From positions 1 to 32,106 of the forward strand of contig NZ_CBQR020000147.1 in NCBI RefSeq assembly GCF_000455485.1: a stretch of DNA of 32,106 nt, read 5' to 3'. A program made the translations under genes and the position numbers. The notes below the pieces were generated by a model. That model worked only from the letters and a program-made list of their open reading frames with translations. It ran no database searches and had not been told where the DNA came from. Positions 1-7,485 of the stretch are shown here, piece after piece; positions within the stretch are counted from its first letter, which is position 1, and every line of letters starts with the position of its first letter. The DNA comes from Gorillibacterium massiliense (lineage in GTDB: Bacteria; Bacillota; Bacilli; Paenibacillales; NBRC-103111).

Positions 1-1
1 C

Positions 2-910
2 AAAAGACCTCCTGGTCCTTGGCGGATGCTCTGGAGAAAATTTTCGCGGAATCCCTTTGCCATGAGCGGTTTGGTCGTTCTGATTTTTTTCATCGTCGTC
101 GCCGTTTTCGCTCATAAAATCAGCAAATTCGATCCCGCTGCTATCGACCTCATGTTCGCCAATCTGAAACCCGGCGTATCGGGACATCTTTTAGGAACGG
201 ATGAATTGGGCCGAGATATTTTTACTCGTTTGCTGTACAGCGCCCGTGTTTCTCTTGCAATCGGCTTTTCCGTTGCTTTTGCCTCTATCCTGATCGGATC
301 AGTGATCGGCGCCGTTTCCGGTTACTTCGGTGGATGGACGGATACGGTGTTCATGCGGATCGTGGATGTGATGAACTCCGTGCCCACCTTGTTTCTGAAC
401 ATTTTGGTGTTGGCTTTGTTTGGCAGTCAAATCAAGTACATGATTCTCATTCTGGCGCTGACGAGCTGGATGAGTATTGCCCGGCTGGTTCGCGGCACGT
501 TCTTACAGCTAAGAGAGATGCAATATGTGGAAGCGGCCCGAGCCATAGGCGTCTCGAGTTGGGGGATCATTTTCCGGCATCTGCTGCGCAACGCCAGTTT
601 TCCGATTATCGTCAATGCTACTTTGATGGTTGGCAACGCCATCCTGAGCGAATCGGCGCTTTCCTATCTCGGACTAGGCGTGCAAAATCCACAGACCAGT
701 TGGGGGCTCATGCTCAGCAACGCCCAGGAGTTCATGCTGATCGATCCCATGCAGGCTGTATACCCTGGGGTGTGCATTTTGGCCGTCGTACTCGCCGTTA
801 ATTTTATTGGCGACGGTATCCGCGACGCTCTCGATCCCCGACATCAAGTGACCAAATCCCGAAGGAGGCTGGACAAATGGCGGAAGAGCTACTCGAGATC
901 CGAAAGCTAA
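2..910 (+). CDS. Oligopeptide/dipeptide ABC transporter permease, DppC/OppC family (5' end outside window)
   Basis: Inner-membrane permease subunit of a peptide (or nickel/opine-type) ABC importer. The reading frame is open back to the window edge, and the residues before the first visible ATG (position 26) read KRPPGPWR. This is typical of the cytoplasmic N-terminus of DppC proteins, so the true start is probably just upstream. Counting from the Met at 26, there are hydrophobic segments near 13-30, 76-100, 118-145 and 250-270. A conserved LGTDELGRDIFTRLL stretch lies at about 56-70, and the EAA loop (EAARAIG, about 169-175) docks onto the ATPases. The 3' end overlaps the next ATPase gene by 34 bases, as expected in a dppBCDEF-type operon. 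Substrate cannot be told from the permease alone. Confidence 0.93.
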   Translation, partial: KRPPGPWRMLWRKFSRNPFAMSGLVVLIFFIVVAVFAHKISKFDPAAIDLMFANLKPGVSGHLLGTDELGRDIFTRLLYSARVSLAIGFSVAFASILIGSVIGAVSGYFGGWTDTVFMRIVDVMNSVPTLFLNILVLALFGSQIKYMILILALTSWMSIARLVRGTFLQLREMQYVEAARAIGVSSWGIIFRHLLRNASFPIIVNATLMVGNAILSESALSYLGLGVQNPQTSWGLMLSNAQEFMLIDPMQAVYPGVCILAVVLAVNFIGDGIRDALDPRHQVTKSRRRLDKWRKSYSRSES

Positions 911-1893
911 CGGCTGGCTTTGTCACGGATAAAGGGTTTGTGAAGGCGACGGATCAAATCTCCCTCTCGATTAAAAAAGGCGAGACGGTCTGTCTCGTAG
1001 GCGAATCGGGCAGCGGCAAAAGCGTGACCTCTCTGGCGATTATGCGATTGATCGAATATGCCGGGGGTATGATTTTAGAAGGCGATATTCATTTTCATGG
1101 GCAGGGTTTGGCTGCAAGGCGGCAGGAAGACATGCGGAAAATCCGTGGGAACCGGATCGCGATGATATTCCAAGACCCGATGTCCGCACTGAATCCCGTA
1201 TTCACGGTGGGTGAACAAATTGCAGAGAGCCTTCGCCTGCACCAGAATAAAAACAACCAAGAAGCGATGAAGATGGCGATTGACCTTTTGCGGCTTGTAG
1301 GGATTCCGGCACCGGAGATTCGCGCCAAACAATATCCCCATGAGATGTCGGGAGGGATGTGCCAACGGGTCGTCATTGCCATTGCCCTGGCTTGCAACCC
1401 GGAACTCCTGATTGCCGATGAACCGACGACAGCCCTTGACGTTACGGTGCAAGCACAGATTTTGGATCTACTGCGCCGCCTTCAAGAGGAGATGGGGATG
1501 TCCATCTTGCTCATCACCCATGATATGGGCGTGGCGGCAGAGATGGCCGACCGGATTGCCGTCATGTATGCCGGGGCGATCGTGGAAGAGGGGGCAGTAG
1601 GTGAGATATTTGAACATCCCGCACATCCTTATACAACCGGACTGCTGCAGTCGATTCCGGGCTTTGAAGGAGAACGGGGCGGAGAGCTTTTTACGATCCG
1701 GGGAACGATTCCTCCTATCGATCAGCTCCCATCGGGCTGCCGCTTTCATCCGCGTTGTCCCCAAGCTATGGATATCTGTCGTAATCAGGCACCGATTGAC
1801 TTTATGGTGGCAAAGGATCATCGAGCTGCTTGCTGGTTGTTTGCAGATCAATCCGTTGATTCCGGCAAGGGTGAGGGGGCGGGACAGTCATGA
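877..1893 (+). CDS. Oligopeptide/dipeptide ABC transporter ATP-binding protein, DppD/OppD family
   Basis: One of the two nucleotide-binding subunits that power peptide uptake from the cytoplasmic face. The 338 residues carry Walker A GESGSGKS (42-49), Q-loop Gln at 99, the signature MSGGM (157-161), Walker B LLIADE (177-182) and the H-loop His at 215. Near 288-302 is the C-terminal oligopeptide-transporter extension with paired cysteines ([15 protein letters not shown]), a hallmark of the Opp/Dpp subfamily. The ATG is preceded by AAGGAGG at 861-867, inside the end of the permease gene. The stop overlaps the next ATPase start (ATGA), so the two ATPases are translationally coupled. Confidence 0.95.
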   Translation: MAEELLEIRKLTAGFVTDKGFVKATDQISLSIKKGETVCLVGESGSGKSVTSLAIMRLIEYAGGMILEGDIHFHGQGLAARRQEDMRKIRGNRIAMIFQDPMSALNPVFTVGEQIAESLRLHQNKNNQEAMKMAIDLLRLVGIPAPEIRAKQYPHEMSGGMCQRVVIAIALACNPELLIADEPTTALDVTVQAQILDLLRRLQEEMGMSILLITHDMGVAAEMADRIAVMYAGAIVEEGAVGEIFEHPAHPYTTGLLQSIPGFEGERGGELFTIRGTIPPIDQLPSGCRFHPRCPQAMDICRNQAPIDFMVAKDHRAACWLFADQSVDSGKGEGAGQS

Positions 1894-2954
1894 CCATGGA
1901 AACGGCTGAGACACTGGAGACTACGCAAGCGGATCGCAACAGGGTTCTCGTGGAAATCGAGGATTTGAAAAAATATTTTCCTATTCATAAAGGATTGCTG
2001 CACCGAACGGTGGGGCAAGTGAAAGCCGTGGACGGTGTGACCCTGTCGATCCGCAAAGGAGAGACCTTTGGGCTTGTGGGTGAATCCGGTTGCGGGAAGT
2101 CCACCTTCGGGCGGGTACTATTGAGACTGCAAAGCGCAACTTCGGGGAAAGTGTTGTTCAAGGACCGGGACATTCATGCTCTGAATGCGAAGGAAATGCA
2201 AAAGCTGCGAGAGGAAATGCAGATTATTTTCCAGGATCCTTTCGGTTCGCTCAATCCGCGTTTTCTCGTCAAGGATATCATCGGCGAGCCGTTGCGCATT
2301 CACCGGAACATGTCCGGAAAGAAAATCGATGCCAGAGTCGTCGAACTTATGGAATTGGTTGGGCTCGACCCGAGCCGGAGAAACCGGTATCCCCATGAGT
2401 TCTCAGGCGGACAGCGGCAGAGAATCGGCATTGCCCGGGCCATCGCGCTGAATCCGCAATTCATCGTGGCTGATGAGGCGGTATCGGCTCTTGACGTTTC
2501 TGTGCAATCCCAAGTCATCAATCTTCTCATGAAGCTGCAAAAAGAGATGGGGCTGACCTTCTTATTTATCGCACATGGTCTTAACGTCGTTCGGCACATA
2601 TCGGACCGAATCGGGGTCATGTACCTGGGTAAGCTGGTAGAGGTTGCAGAGACGGAAGCCATGTTTGCCGCCCCATTGCATCCGTATACGGCAGCGCTCC
2701 TTTCCGCAATCCCTAAGCCGACGCCGAAAAAGAAGCTGGAGCGCATTGTGCTGCAAGGTGATGTTCCTTCCCCTGCCAATCCCCCGGCCGGCTGCCGGTT
2801 TCATACTCGTTGTCCTTTCGTACAGGATAAATGCCGTGAGCAGGAACCACAGTTGGAGGAAAAGCTCCCCGGCCGCCTGGCTGCCTGCCATTATCCTCTT
2901 CTTGAAAAGGGAAATGGGCCATCTACAGTGCAAGTCTCTATCCACGCGAAGTAA
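1890..2954 (+). CDS. Oligopeptide/dipeptide ABC transporter ATP-binding protein, DppF/OppF family
   Basis: Second ATPase of the peptide importer, expected to pair with the preceding ATPase under the permeases. It has 354 residues. Walker [10 protein letters not shown] is at 64-72, Q-loop Gln at 115, signature FSGGQ at 171-175, and Walker B runs into DEAVSALD (195-202). The C-terminal Cys-containing Opp/Dpp extension ([15 protein letters not shown]) is present. Two departures from the usual family text stand out: Pro after the Walker B Glu is Ala, and the residue after the H-loop His229 is Gly (AHGL) where AHDL/SHDL is usual. The core catalytic Glu and His are intact, so I expect it to be functional. 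It is the last gene of the operon and is followed by a hairpin. Confidence 0.94.
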   Translation: MTMETAETLETTQADRNRVLVEIEDLKKYFPIHKGLLHRTVGQVKAVDGVTLSIRKGETFGLVGESGCGKSTFGRVLLRLQSATSGKVLFKDRDIHALNAKEMQKLREEMQIIFQDPFGSLNPRFLVKDIIGEPLRIHRNMSGKKIDARVVELMELVGLDPSRRNRYPHEFSGGQRQRIGIARAIALNPQFIVADEAVSALDVSVQSQVINLLMKLQKEMGLTFLFIAHGLNVVRHISDRIGVMYLGKLVEVAETEAMFAAPLHPYTAALLSAIPKPTPKKKLERIVLQGDVPSPANPPAGCRFHTRCPFVQDKCREQEPQLEEKLPGRLAACHYPLLEKGNGPSTVQVSIHAK

Positions 2955-2955
2955 A

Positions 2956-3003
2956 AAGAGCAGGGTATCGCCCGAATGATGATACGGGAGATGTCCTGCT
3001 CTT
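2956..3003 (-). terminator. Bidirectional hairpin terminator between peptide-transport operon and marR
   Basis: AAGAGCAGG (2956-2964) pairs with CCTGCTCTT (2995-3003), and an inner GTATC/GATAC pair extends the stem. Read on the minus strand, the stem is followed directly by a run of five T, so it is a good terminator for the leftward MarR gene. On the plus strand it follows the last ATPase gene, but the T-run there is weak. Confidence 0.7.
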
Positions 3004-3016
3004 AATCGTTTTAGAC

Positions 3017-3448
3017 TCACAAACGTTCCATGTTTTTTTGGAACTTTTCCAGAATGCACATGACGTGTTCCAAATCTTCTTCGTTGACTCCCTGTAGGAC
3101 TTGGCGTACCACCTGATCCTTTTTTTTGCGCACGTCTTGGAGAGTTTCCACGCCGAGAGGAGTGATGGACAGTCGGACGACACGGCGGTCCTCGTCGTCT
3201 CGAATCCTCTCGGCGTAGCCGGATTCGATCAGCTTGTCGGAAATGCCCGTGACCGCTCCGGCGGTTATGTTAAGAGCCTCGGCAATGGCGGAAACGTTGA
3301 GGGGTCCCAGTGCATGAAGCCGCGATAGGACCATGATTTGATGCTGAGTCACTTTTTTGTCGATTACCCTGCTCCATACAGCGGAAAAATTCTTGAATAT
3401 TTTGGCAAACGCCACTTCAACTCGCGCAATCAAGTCGGAATCGGCCAC
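3017..3448 (-). CDS. MarR-family transcriptional regulator
   Basis: A 143-residue winged-helix regulator of the MarR family, which bind palindromic operators as dimers and usually release DNA on binding small ligands. Helix-turn-helix residues lie around 50-75 (LNVSAIAEALNITAGAVTGI). The wing contains the family-typical DDEDRRVVRLSIT stretch, and the C-terminus is charged and helical (dimerisation). The start is GTG at 3448, chosen because AAGGAGG (3456-3462) lies seven bases upstream. It converges on the peptide-transporter operon and has its own AT-rich promoter region with a 12-base palindrome. The target is unknown; autoregulation is likely by family habit, and nothing shows that it controls the transporter. 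Confidence 0.9.
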   Translation of the reverse strand: MADSDLIARVEVAFAKIFKNFSAVWSRVIDKKVTQHQIMVLSRLHALGPLNVSAIAEALNITAGAVTGISDKLIESGYAERIRDDEDRRVVRLSITPLGVETLQDVRKKKDQVVRQVLQGVNEEDLEHVMCILEKFQKNMERL

Positions 3449-3471
3449 AATCGCTCCTCCTTAACATGAAA

Positions 3472-3483
3472 ATTATTAATAAT
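3472..3483. promoter_or_regulatory. Candidate MarR operator (12-base perfect palindrome)
   Basis: ATTATTAATAAT is a perfect palindrome 24 bases upstream of the marR start codon, in the place where an autoregulatory MarR site would overlap the promoter. AT-rich DNA yields such palindromes by chance fairly often, so this is only a candidate. Confidence 0.35.
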
Positions 3484-3573
3484 CAAATGAAAGCCTTATC
3501 ATTAGTGTAACCGATTGCGCTGAAAAGGAAAATGCTATTGGCTAAAAGATCGAGGAATGGACAGATTTAAGGG

Positions 3574-3595
3574 ATTTTTTTGCAATCAAAAAAAT
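3574..3595 (-). terminator. AT-rich hairpin downstream of the LigD polymerase gene
   Basis: ATTTTTTTG (3574-3582) and CAAAAAAAT (3587-3595) form a nine-pair stem with a four-base loop. It lies about 60 bases beyond the polymerase stop codon on the minus strand, between that gene and the marR promoter. It would end the germination/repair transcript. The stem is A:T rich and therefore weak. The rest of 3484-3657 is AT-rich, with a short direct repeat of TTTATGG and no gene. Confidence 0.4.
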
Positions 3596-3657
3596 GGTAA
3601 ATCAATTATTTTTATGGTTATTTATGGAATAACTTTCTTGAAGCAATGACCTCACCG

Positions 3658-4545
3658 TTAGCCTGGGAAAAAGTCGAGAATACGCTGAAGCGACTGGGGT
3701 TTGATCTGTTTGATGAGATCACCAGTCGTTCGCAGCCGATCTTCAATGGTTCGCAGATTGAAATCCCGGGGATCGGGATTATCTTCAACTTCCTGCCAAC
3801 GCAAAGGGGTGGACACGGTGCCGCCGGGCCGAGCTCTTGGCGTATAAGGGGCAGAGAGGGTTTTTCCGTGCCAATGCTGCAAATAATCGATATAGATTTT
3901 ATCACCCCGATTTTTGATGAACCGTTCGATGGTGAAGAGATGGGGATGTTTTTGCACTAGATATTTGCCGAGAAATTCGCCGATTCTTCGCAGCTGTTCG
4001 AAGGTGTGCCCTTTTTCGATGGGAACGTACAGTTGTACGCCGGTTGCTCCGGATGTTTTAGGTACGGAGTTGATCCCCATTTTTTCCAGTGCTTCTCCGA
4101 TGAGCAGTGCGGCGTGCATGATCCGGGGCTCCGGCGTTAGCGTCGGGTCTACATCGATGACCCACTCTGCCGGAAGGTCTTCCCCAATCCGGTGAAAGGA
4201 AGGGTGGAACTCCAGACAGGCTAAATTCCCAAGCCACAATAGGGTGGCGAGGGAATCCAACACACAATATTCGATGTCCCCGAGCACCGCTGTGCGAACA
4301 AAGGCAGGCCGCGGTTCCGGGGCGTTTTTCTGGTAAAAGGATTTGCCGTCAATACCGTGAGGGTAGCGGATGGTTGTCAGGTAGCGAGACTCGCAATAGC
4401 TGAGCAGGTAAGGAGCGAGCGCCACAAGCTTTTGCAAATACTCGAATTTGGTAATGTTGACATCCGGCCAGAGAGGCTTCTCCGGATTGGTGATGACAAG
4501 CTCGAATCCATCTACGACAATCGTGCCTTTATCGGCAATGGCCAT
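3658..4545 (-). CDS. Stand-alone LigD-type NHEJ polymerase/primase domain
   Basis: A 295-residue protein equal to the polymerase domain of bacterial LigD, an archaeo-eukaryotic-primase-fold enzyme. It fills or extends DNA ends, often with ribonucleotides, during non-homologous end joining. Visible motifs are the paired metal-binding aspartates DVDP (131-134), the nucleotide-binding SGATGVQLYVP stretch (165-175) and the third catalytic Asp in IDYLQH (Asp220). There is no ligase or phosphoesterase domain, so it is one half of a split LigD; the ligase half is about 5 kb upstream on the same strand. The ATG at 4545 is three bases after the gerB stop. Its GGAGG ribosome site lies inside the last gerB codons, which implies co-translation with the germination operon. 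Confidence 0.9.
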   Translation of the reverse strand: MAIADKGTIVVDGFELVITNPEKPLWPDVNITKFEYLQKLVALAPYLLSYCESRYLTTIRYPHGIDGKSFYQKNAPEPRPAFVRTAVLGDIEYCVLDSLATLLWLGNLACLEFHPSFHRIGEDLPAEWVIDVDPTLTPEPRIMHAALLIGEALEKMGINSVPKTSGATGVQLYVPIEKGHTFEQLRRIGEFLGKYLVQKHPHLFTIERFIKNRGDKIYIDYLQHWHGKTLSAPYTPRARPGGTVSTPLRWQEVEDNPDPRDFNLRTIEDRLRTTGDLIKQIKPQSLQRILDFFPG

Positions 4546-4548
4546 CGG

Positions 4549-6060
4549 CTACGCCTCCGAATGCTGTTTACTTTCAGCTATTGCCCGTTTGCCCTCCATA
4601 TATGCGCTCAAGAGGGCCACTGTGATGGATATTGCATAGAAGAGCCCGCAAATTCGGGCGATGGGCTGGAAGTCCTTTCCGGTCATAAAGCCGACGATGA
4701 TAAAGGCAAGCGCCAGCAGCAGAACCCAATTGGTCACAGTCGTCCAGCGTTTCTGACTCCATGACTTGTTTTCCGATTTGCCAGAGTCGGAATTCTTTCG
4801 TTGTTTGGCGGGTTCGTCTGCGGATTGGTCTTCCGGTTGTTCGGATTGGGACAGGGCAACCCCTTCGTTGCCATCCGGTCGATAAGCTGCCCCTTTTTCC
4901 ATCGCTTGCCCCTGATTTCGTTCTGGTCCAGCCTGCTGCTGCAGGGAAGCTGAATCCTTCTCTTCTTTAATTCTCTTTCTCATGTCCCGGACCTTTTGGC
5001 TAACCCAGATGGAAAGAAAAGTGATGAAGATGATCGTAAGGGCGTAAGCGGAAATGCCGTATGCGGAAAAATATTCGACTTCTTGGTAACTCTTAAGGGA
5101 AAAAACGACCGTCAATGCCATAAGAAGACCAAAGGAACGGGAGAAAGGCGCATAGGCCTTGGTTTTAGAAAAGCTGGAAATTCCGATCATCAGCGCGGTA
5201 AAGGTCATTACGGCGTTGATCATGTAGGAAGGGGCAAACAAAGCGAAAATCACCAAGTCGAGCCGGTCCATAAAGTCCGTTAAATGAATTTGATAAGCCA
5301 TCGTGTAGATAGGAAATATCTCTTTCCCGACGATGCTGGGCCCTAAAACGAGTACGCAGGCGGCGAAAACAAGGCTGACCATGAAGAGCGCCAGCATGAT
5401 GCCCGCACGAAGCGCGGCTTTGATCTGTTGAAGGTTTCTCCCCATTAGGTTAAGAAAAACGCCCGCGATGATGAAATCGCAGAACCAGGAAGCCGACAGG
5501 AGGCTGCCGGCGCCAACCTGAAGGGGGGAACGGACGAACAGCGGATCCTGCATATCAAGTCTCATATCATTGGTTAGCAACAAGGGGAAGAGGAGGTTGG
5601 TCGTCATCAGTACAGGAAAGAACAGCTCGTTGACCCGGACCGCGACTTCGACGCTGGTTGAGCCATAGTAAATCAGCACAAGAAAAAACAGCAAAATCAC
5701 GATTTCCGTAGGCGTTTTCGGTAAAAGTGCCATTTGGAAAAAGGCGCTCATTTGGCGGATATCCCGCACCAAAATAATCCAGAATTGAAACAGGATCAGC
5801 GCATTGAGCAAAGAGCCAAACCATTTGCCAAGTAGGATAAGGTTGATTTGATATAGATTTTTGCCTGGGTGGCGTTTTGCCAGCCACACGAAAAAAACAG
5901 CCATCCCAAGCAAATAGAAAACCGACAGCAACAGGGCGAAAATGGAGTCGGAACCGCCCAACTCCACCATGTAATGAGGCAAGTTGATTAACGTAGGCGC
6001 AATCAGGTAAGCGGCAAGTATAAAAGCCATTTGGCGCTGGCTGATTTTTATTTTATCCAA
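4549..6060 (-). CDS. Spore germination receptor GerB-family permease with C-terminal membrane extension
   Basis: B subunit of a nutrient germinant receptor in the spore inner membrane, an APC-superfamily protein that helps sense amino acids or sugars. Residues 1 to about 355 form the usual multi-helix GerB core; Bacillus subtilis GerAB is about 365 residues. Here the protein continues for roughly 150 more: a polar Gln/Glu/Lys/Ser-rich linker (about 355-440) and two further hydrophobic helices (about 445-460 and 471-488). I place the start at TTG 6060, because a G-rich ribosome site (GAGGGGG) ends about nine bases upstream and the product then begins MDKIKISQRQ as in relatives. The frame is open to TTG 6078. 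The start overlaps the small upstream gene by eight bases. Confidence 0.88.
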   Translation of the reverse strand: MDKIKISQRQMAFILAAYLIAPTLINLPHYMVELGGSDSIFALLLSVFYLLGMAVFFVWLAKRHPGKNLYQINLILLGKWFGSLLNALILFQFWIILVRDIRQMSAFFQMALLPKTPTEIVILLFFLVLIYYGSTSVEVAVRVNELFFPVLMTTNLLFPLLLTNDMRLDMQDPLFVRSPLQVGAGSLLSASWFCDFIIAGVFLNLMGRNLQQIKAALRAGIMLALFMVSLVFAACVLVLGPSIVGKEIFPIYTMAYQIHLTDFMDRLDLVIFALFAPSYMINAVMTFTALMIGISSFSKTKAYAPFSRSFGLLMALTVVFSLKSYQEVEYFSAYGISAYALTIIFITFLSIWVSQKVRDMRKRIKEEKDSASLQQQAGPERNQGQAMEKGAAYRPDGNEGVALSQSEQPEDQSADEPAKQRKNSDSGKSENKSWSQKRWTTVTNWVLLLALAFIIVGFMTGKDFQPIARICGLFYAISITVALLSAYMEGKRAIAESKQHSEA

Positions 6061-6307
6061 TATTCGCCACCCCCTCAAACCAGGCGTGGACAGTGGGCGC
6101 TATGATCTTGGTCAACAGGTCGGAGGGCATATGAGGCATAACCCCAAAGTAGGTGAAGACGAGAATCAAGGCGGTTAGAGAATTGATGGTAATCAAGGTG
6201 GCCACACCACCTTTCTCTGTTTTATTTTTCTTGATCGATAGGTAGTCGGCAATAAGAAAACTGGCGAAGAGAAGGTGGAACAAAATGAGAAAGATCGGGT
6301 TTAGCAT
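6053..6307 (-). CDS. Small two-helix membrane protein in germination operon (Ger D-subunit-like)
   Basis: An 84-residue protein with two predicted transmembrane helices (about 3-22 and 37-56) joined by a short basic loop (KKNKTEK). Its start codon overlaps the gerC stop (TAATG) and its stop overlaps the gerB start, so it is part of the receptor operon. Small two-helix 'D' proteins encoded with germinant receptors have been reported in Bacillus species, where they modulate germination. Size, topology and position all fit, but I assign it by context and not by recognised sequence similarity. Confidence 0.8.
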   Translation of the reverse strand: MLNPIFLILFHLLFASFLIADYLSIKKNKTEKGGVATLITINSLTALILVFTYFGVMPHMPSDLLTKIIAPTVHAWFEGVANIG

Positions 6308-7485
6308 TACTTTCTCGCCCTCCTTGCAATATTTTCCGCAGTCATGCCGGTGACACCGATCATGCTCCGGACGGTTATGTTGAACTCAGCATTTTGCAGG
6401 CTGCTTCCCCAATCGGAGGCATATCGGTCTTTCCATATTCTCGGATACCGTTGCCATACTTTGTTTCCCAGTTTGACAGAGTCGGTCTGTTTCGCTTGCA
6501 TTTGTTTTAGAGATTGGGTCATCTCACTTTTTAGCTTTTGGGATACGGCGTTCTGGATTTTTTCTACGGCTTCTTTTGAGTTGAGATCGAGTCCGCTGCG
6601 GTCTTCCACCAACACCCCGCGAGCCGTTGTCTGAATATCAAAACGGAGTTTGCCCCCTGGACCGGGCTTCGGATTGATTTTGGTTATGCCTTCTTTCAGC
6701 AGGATGCTGATTGGCGCCTTATTTTCCATATGAGCGGTTATGACATGAGCAGGGACCGTATTGATCAGAAGAGAAATGCCTTCCACCAGATCGTCTGTAA
6801 AGGAGCCTACCATCTTGTCATCGTGTAATTGGGCATATCCCAACAGCCCGATCGTTGGCTTGCCGGTACCTTTTTCATTGGGAATGCTGCCGATGTAAAC
6901 AATGATCGGATCACCAAATTCACCGCCCAGACCCATGGCGATATTCTTCAAGTTGGCCCGGCTTCCGGCTAATTCTTTGACCAACTCCCGAAGAGGTTCT
7001 GCCGTTAAATTCTCCATAGGGGAATTAGACTTGATCAAGTCGTAAGCTTTGCCTTTGGCGATGACCAGAAAGCCGTTCAGGCGGATATCCGGCGTTCTTC
7101 CCAAACTATCGAAAATGGGACGGATGCCTTGACGCGCATAATCTTCTCCGATGATCAGCACCCTGCGGTGCGAGACATTCAAGCTGCGGGACAAGCGAAG
7201 CTGCATTTTCGCAAAAGCATCGCGGGCCGTTTCACCCTTTTCCGATTCGATAAAATAGGGTTTGCCTCCCCCACCTCCTTGGCCGCTTTCTCCTCCCAAT
7301 CGAGAGACGATGGGGAATTCGCCGGTTACCCGCACTTTACCATCCGGCTCCAAATCGATAGCTGACGCTAAAGGGAAGACGACGTCGTTAAGTTCCCGGC
7401 GGTCCCAGCAGCCTGCCAATGTGAGCAGGAGAAATGCGCCAAGGCAGAAGCGGATAAGCGGACTAAGCTTGCTCAGGGGCGCCAT
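6307..7485 (-). CDS. Ger(x)C-family spore germination lipoprotein
   Basis: C subunit of the germinant receptor, a lipoprotein on the outer face of the spore inner membrane. The 392-residue product has an N-terminal hydrophobic signal ending in the lipobox LAGC, followed at once by WDRRELND, the classic GerC signature. A three-domain C-terminal region typical of the family fills the rest. The start at ATG 7485 is preferred over an upstream in-frame codon at 7569 for two reasons: AAGGAGG sits about eight bases before it, and the signal peptide then begins properly. It overlaps the end of gerA by 23 bases and abuts the small membrane gene. Confidence 0.92.
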   Translation of the reverse strand: MAPLSKLSPLIRFCLGAFLLLTLAGCWDRRELNDVVFPLASAIDLEPDGKVRVTGEFPIVSRLGGESGQGGGGGKPYFIESEKGETARDAFAKMQLRLSRSLNVSHRRVLIIGEDYARQGIRPIFDSLGRTPDIRLNGFLVIAKGKAYDLIKSNSPMENLTAEPLRELVKELAGSRANLKNIAMGLGGEFGDPIIVYIGSIPNEKGTGKPTIGLLGYAQLHDDKMVGSFTDDLVEGISLLINTVPAHVITAHMENKAPISILLKEGITKINPKPGPGGKLRFDIQTTARGVLVEDRSGLDLNSKEAVEKIQNAVSQKLKSEMTQSLKQMQAKQTDSVKLGNKVWQRYPRIWKDRYASDWGSSLQNAEFNITVRSMIGVTGMTAENIARRARK

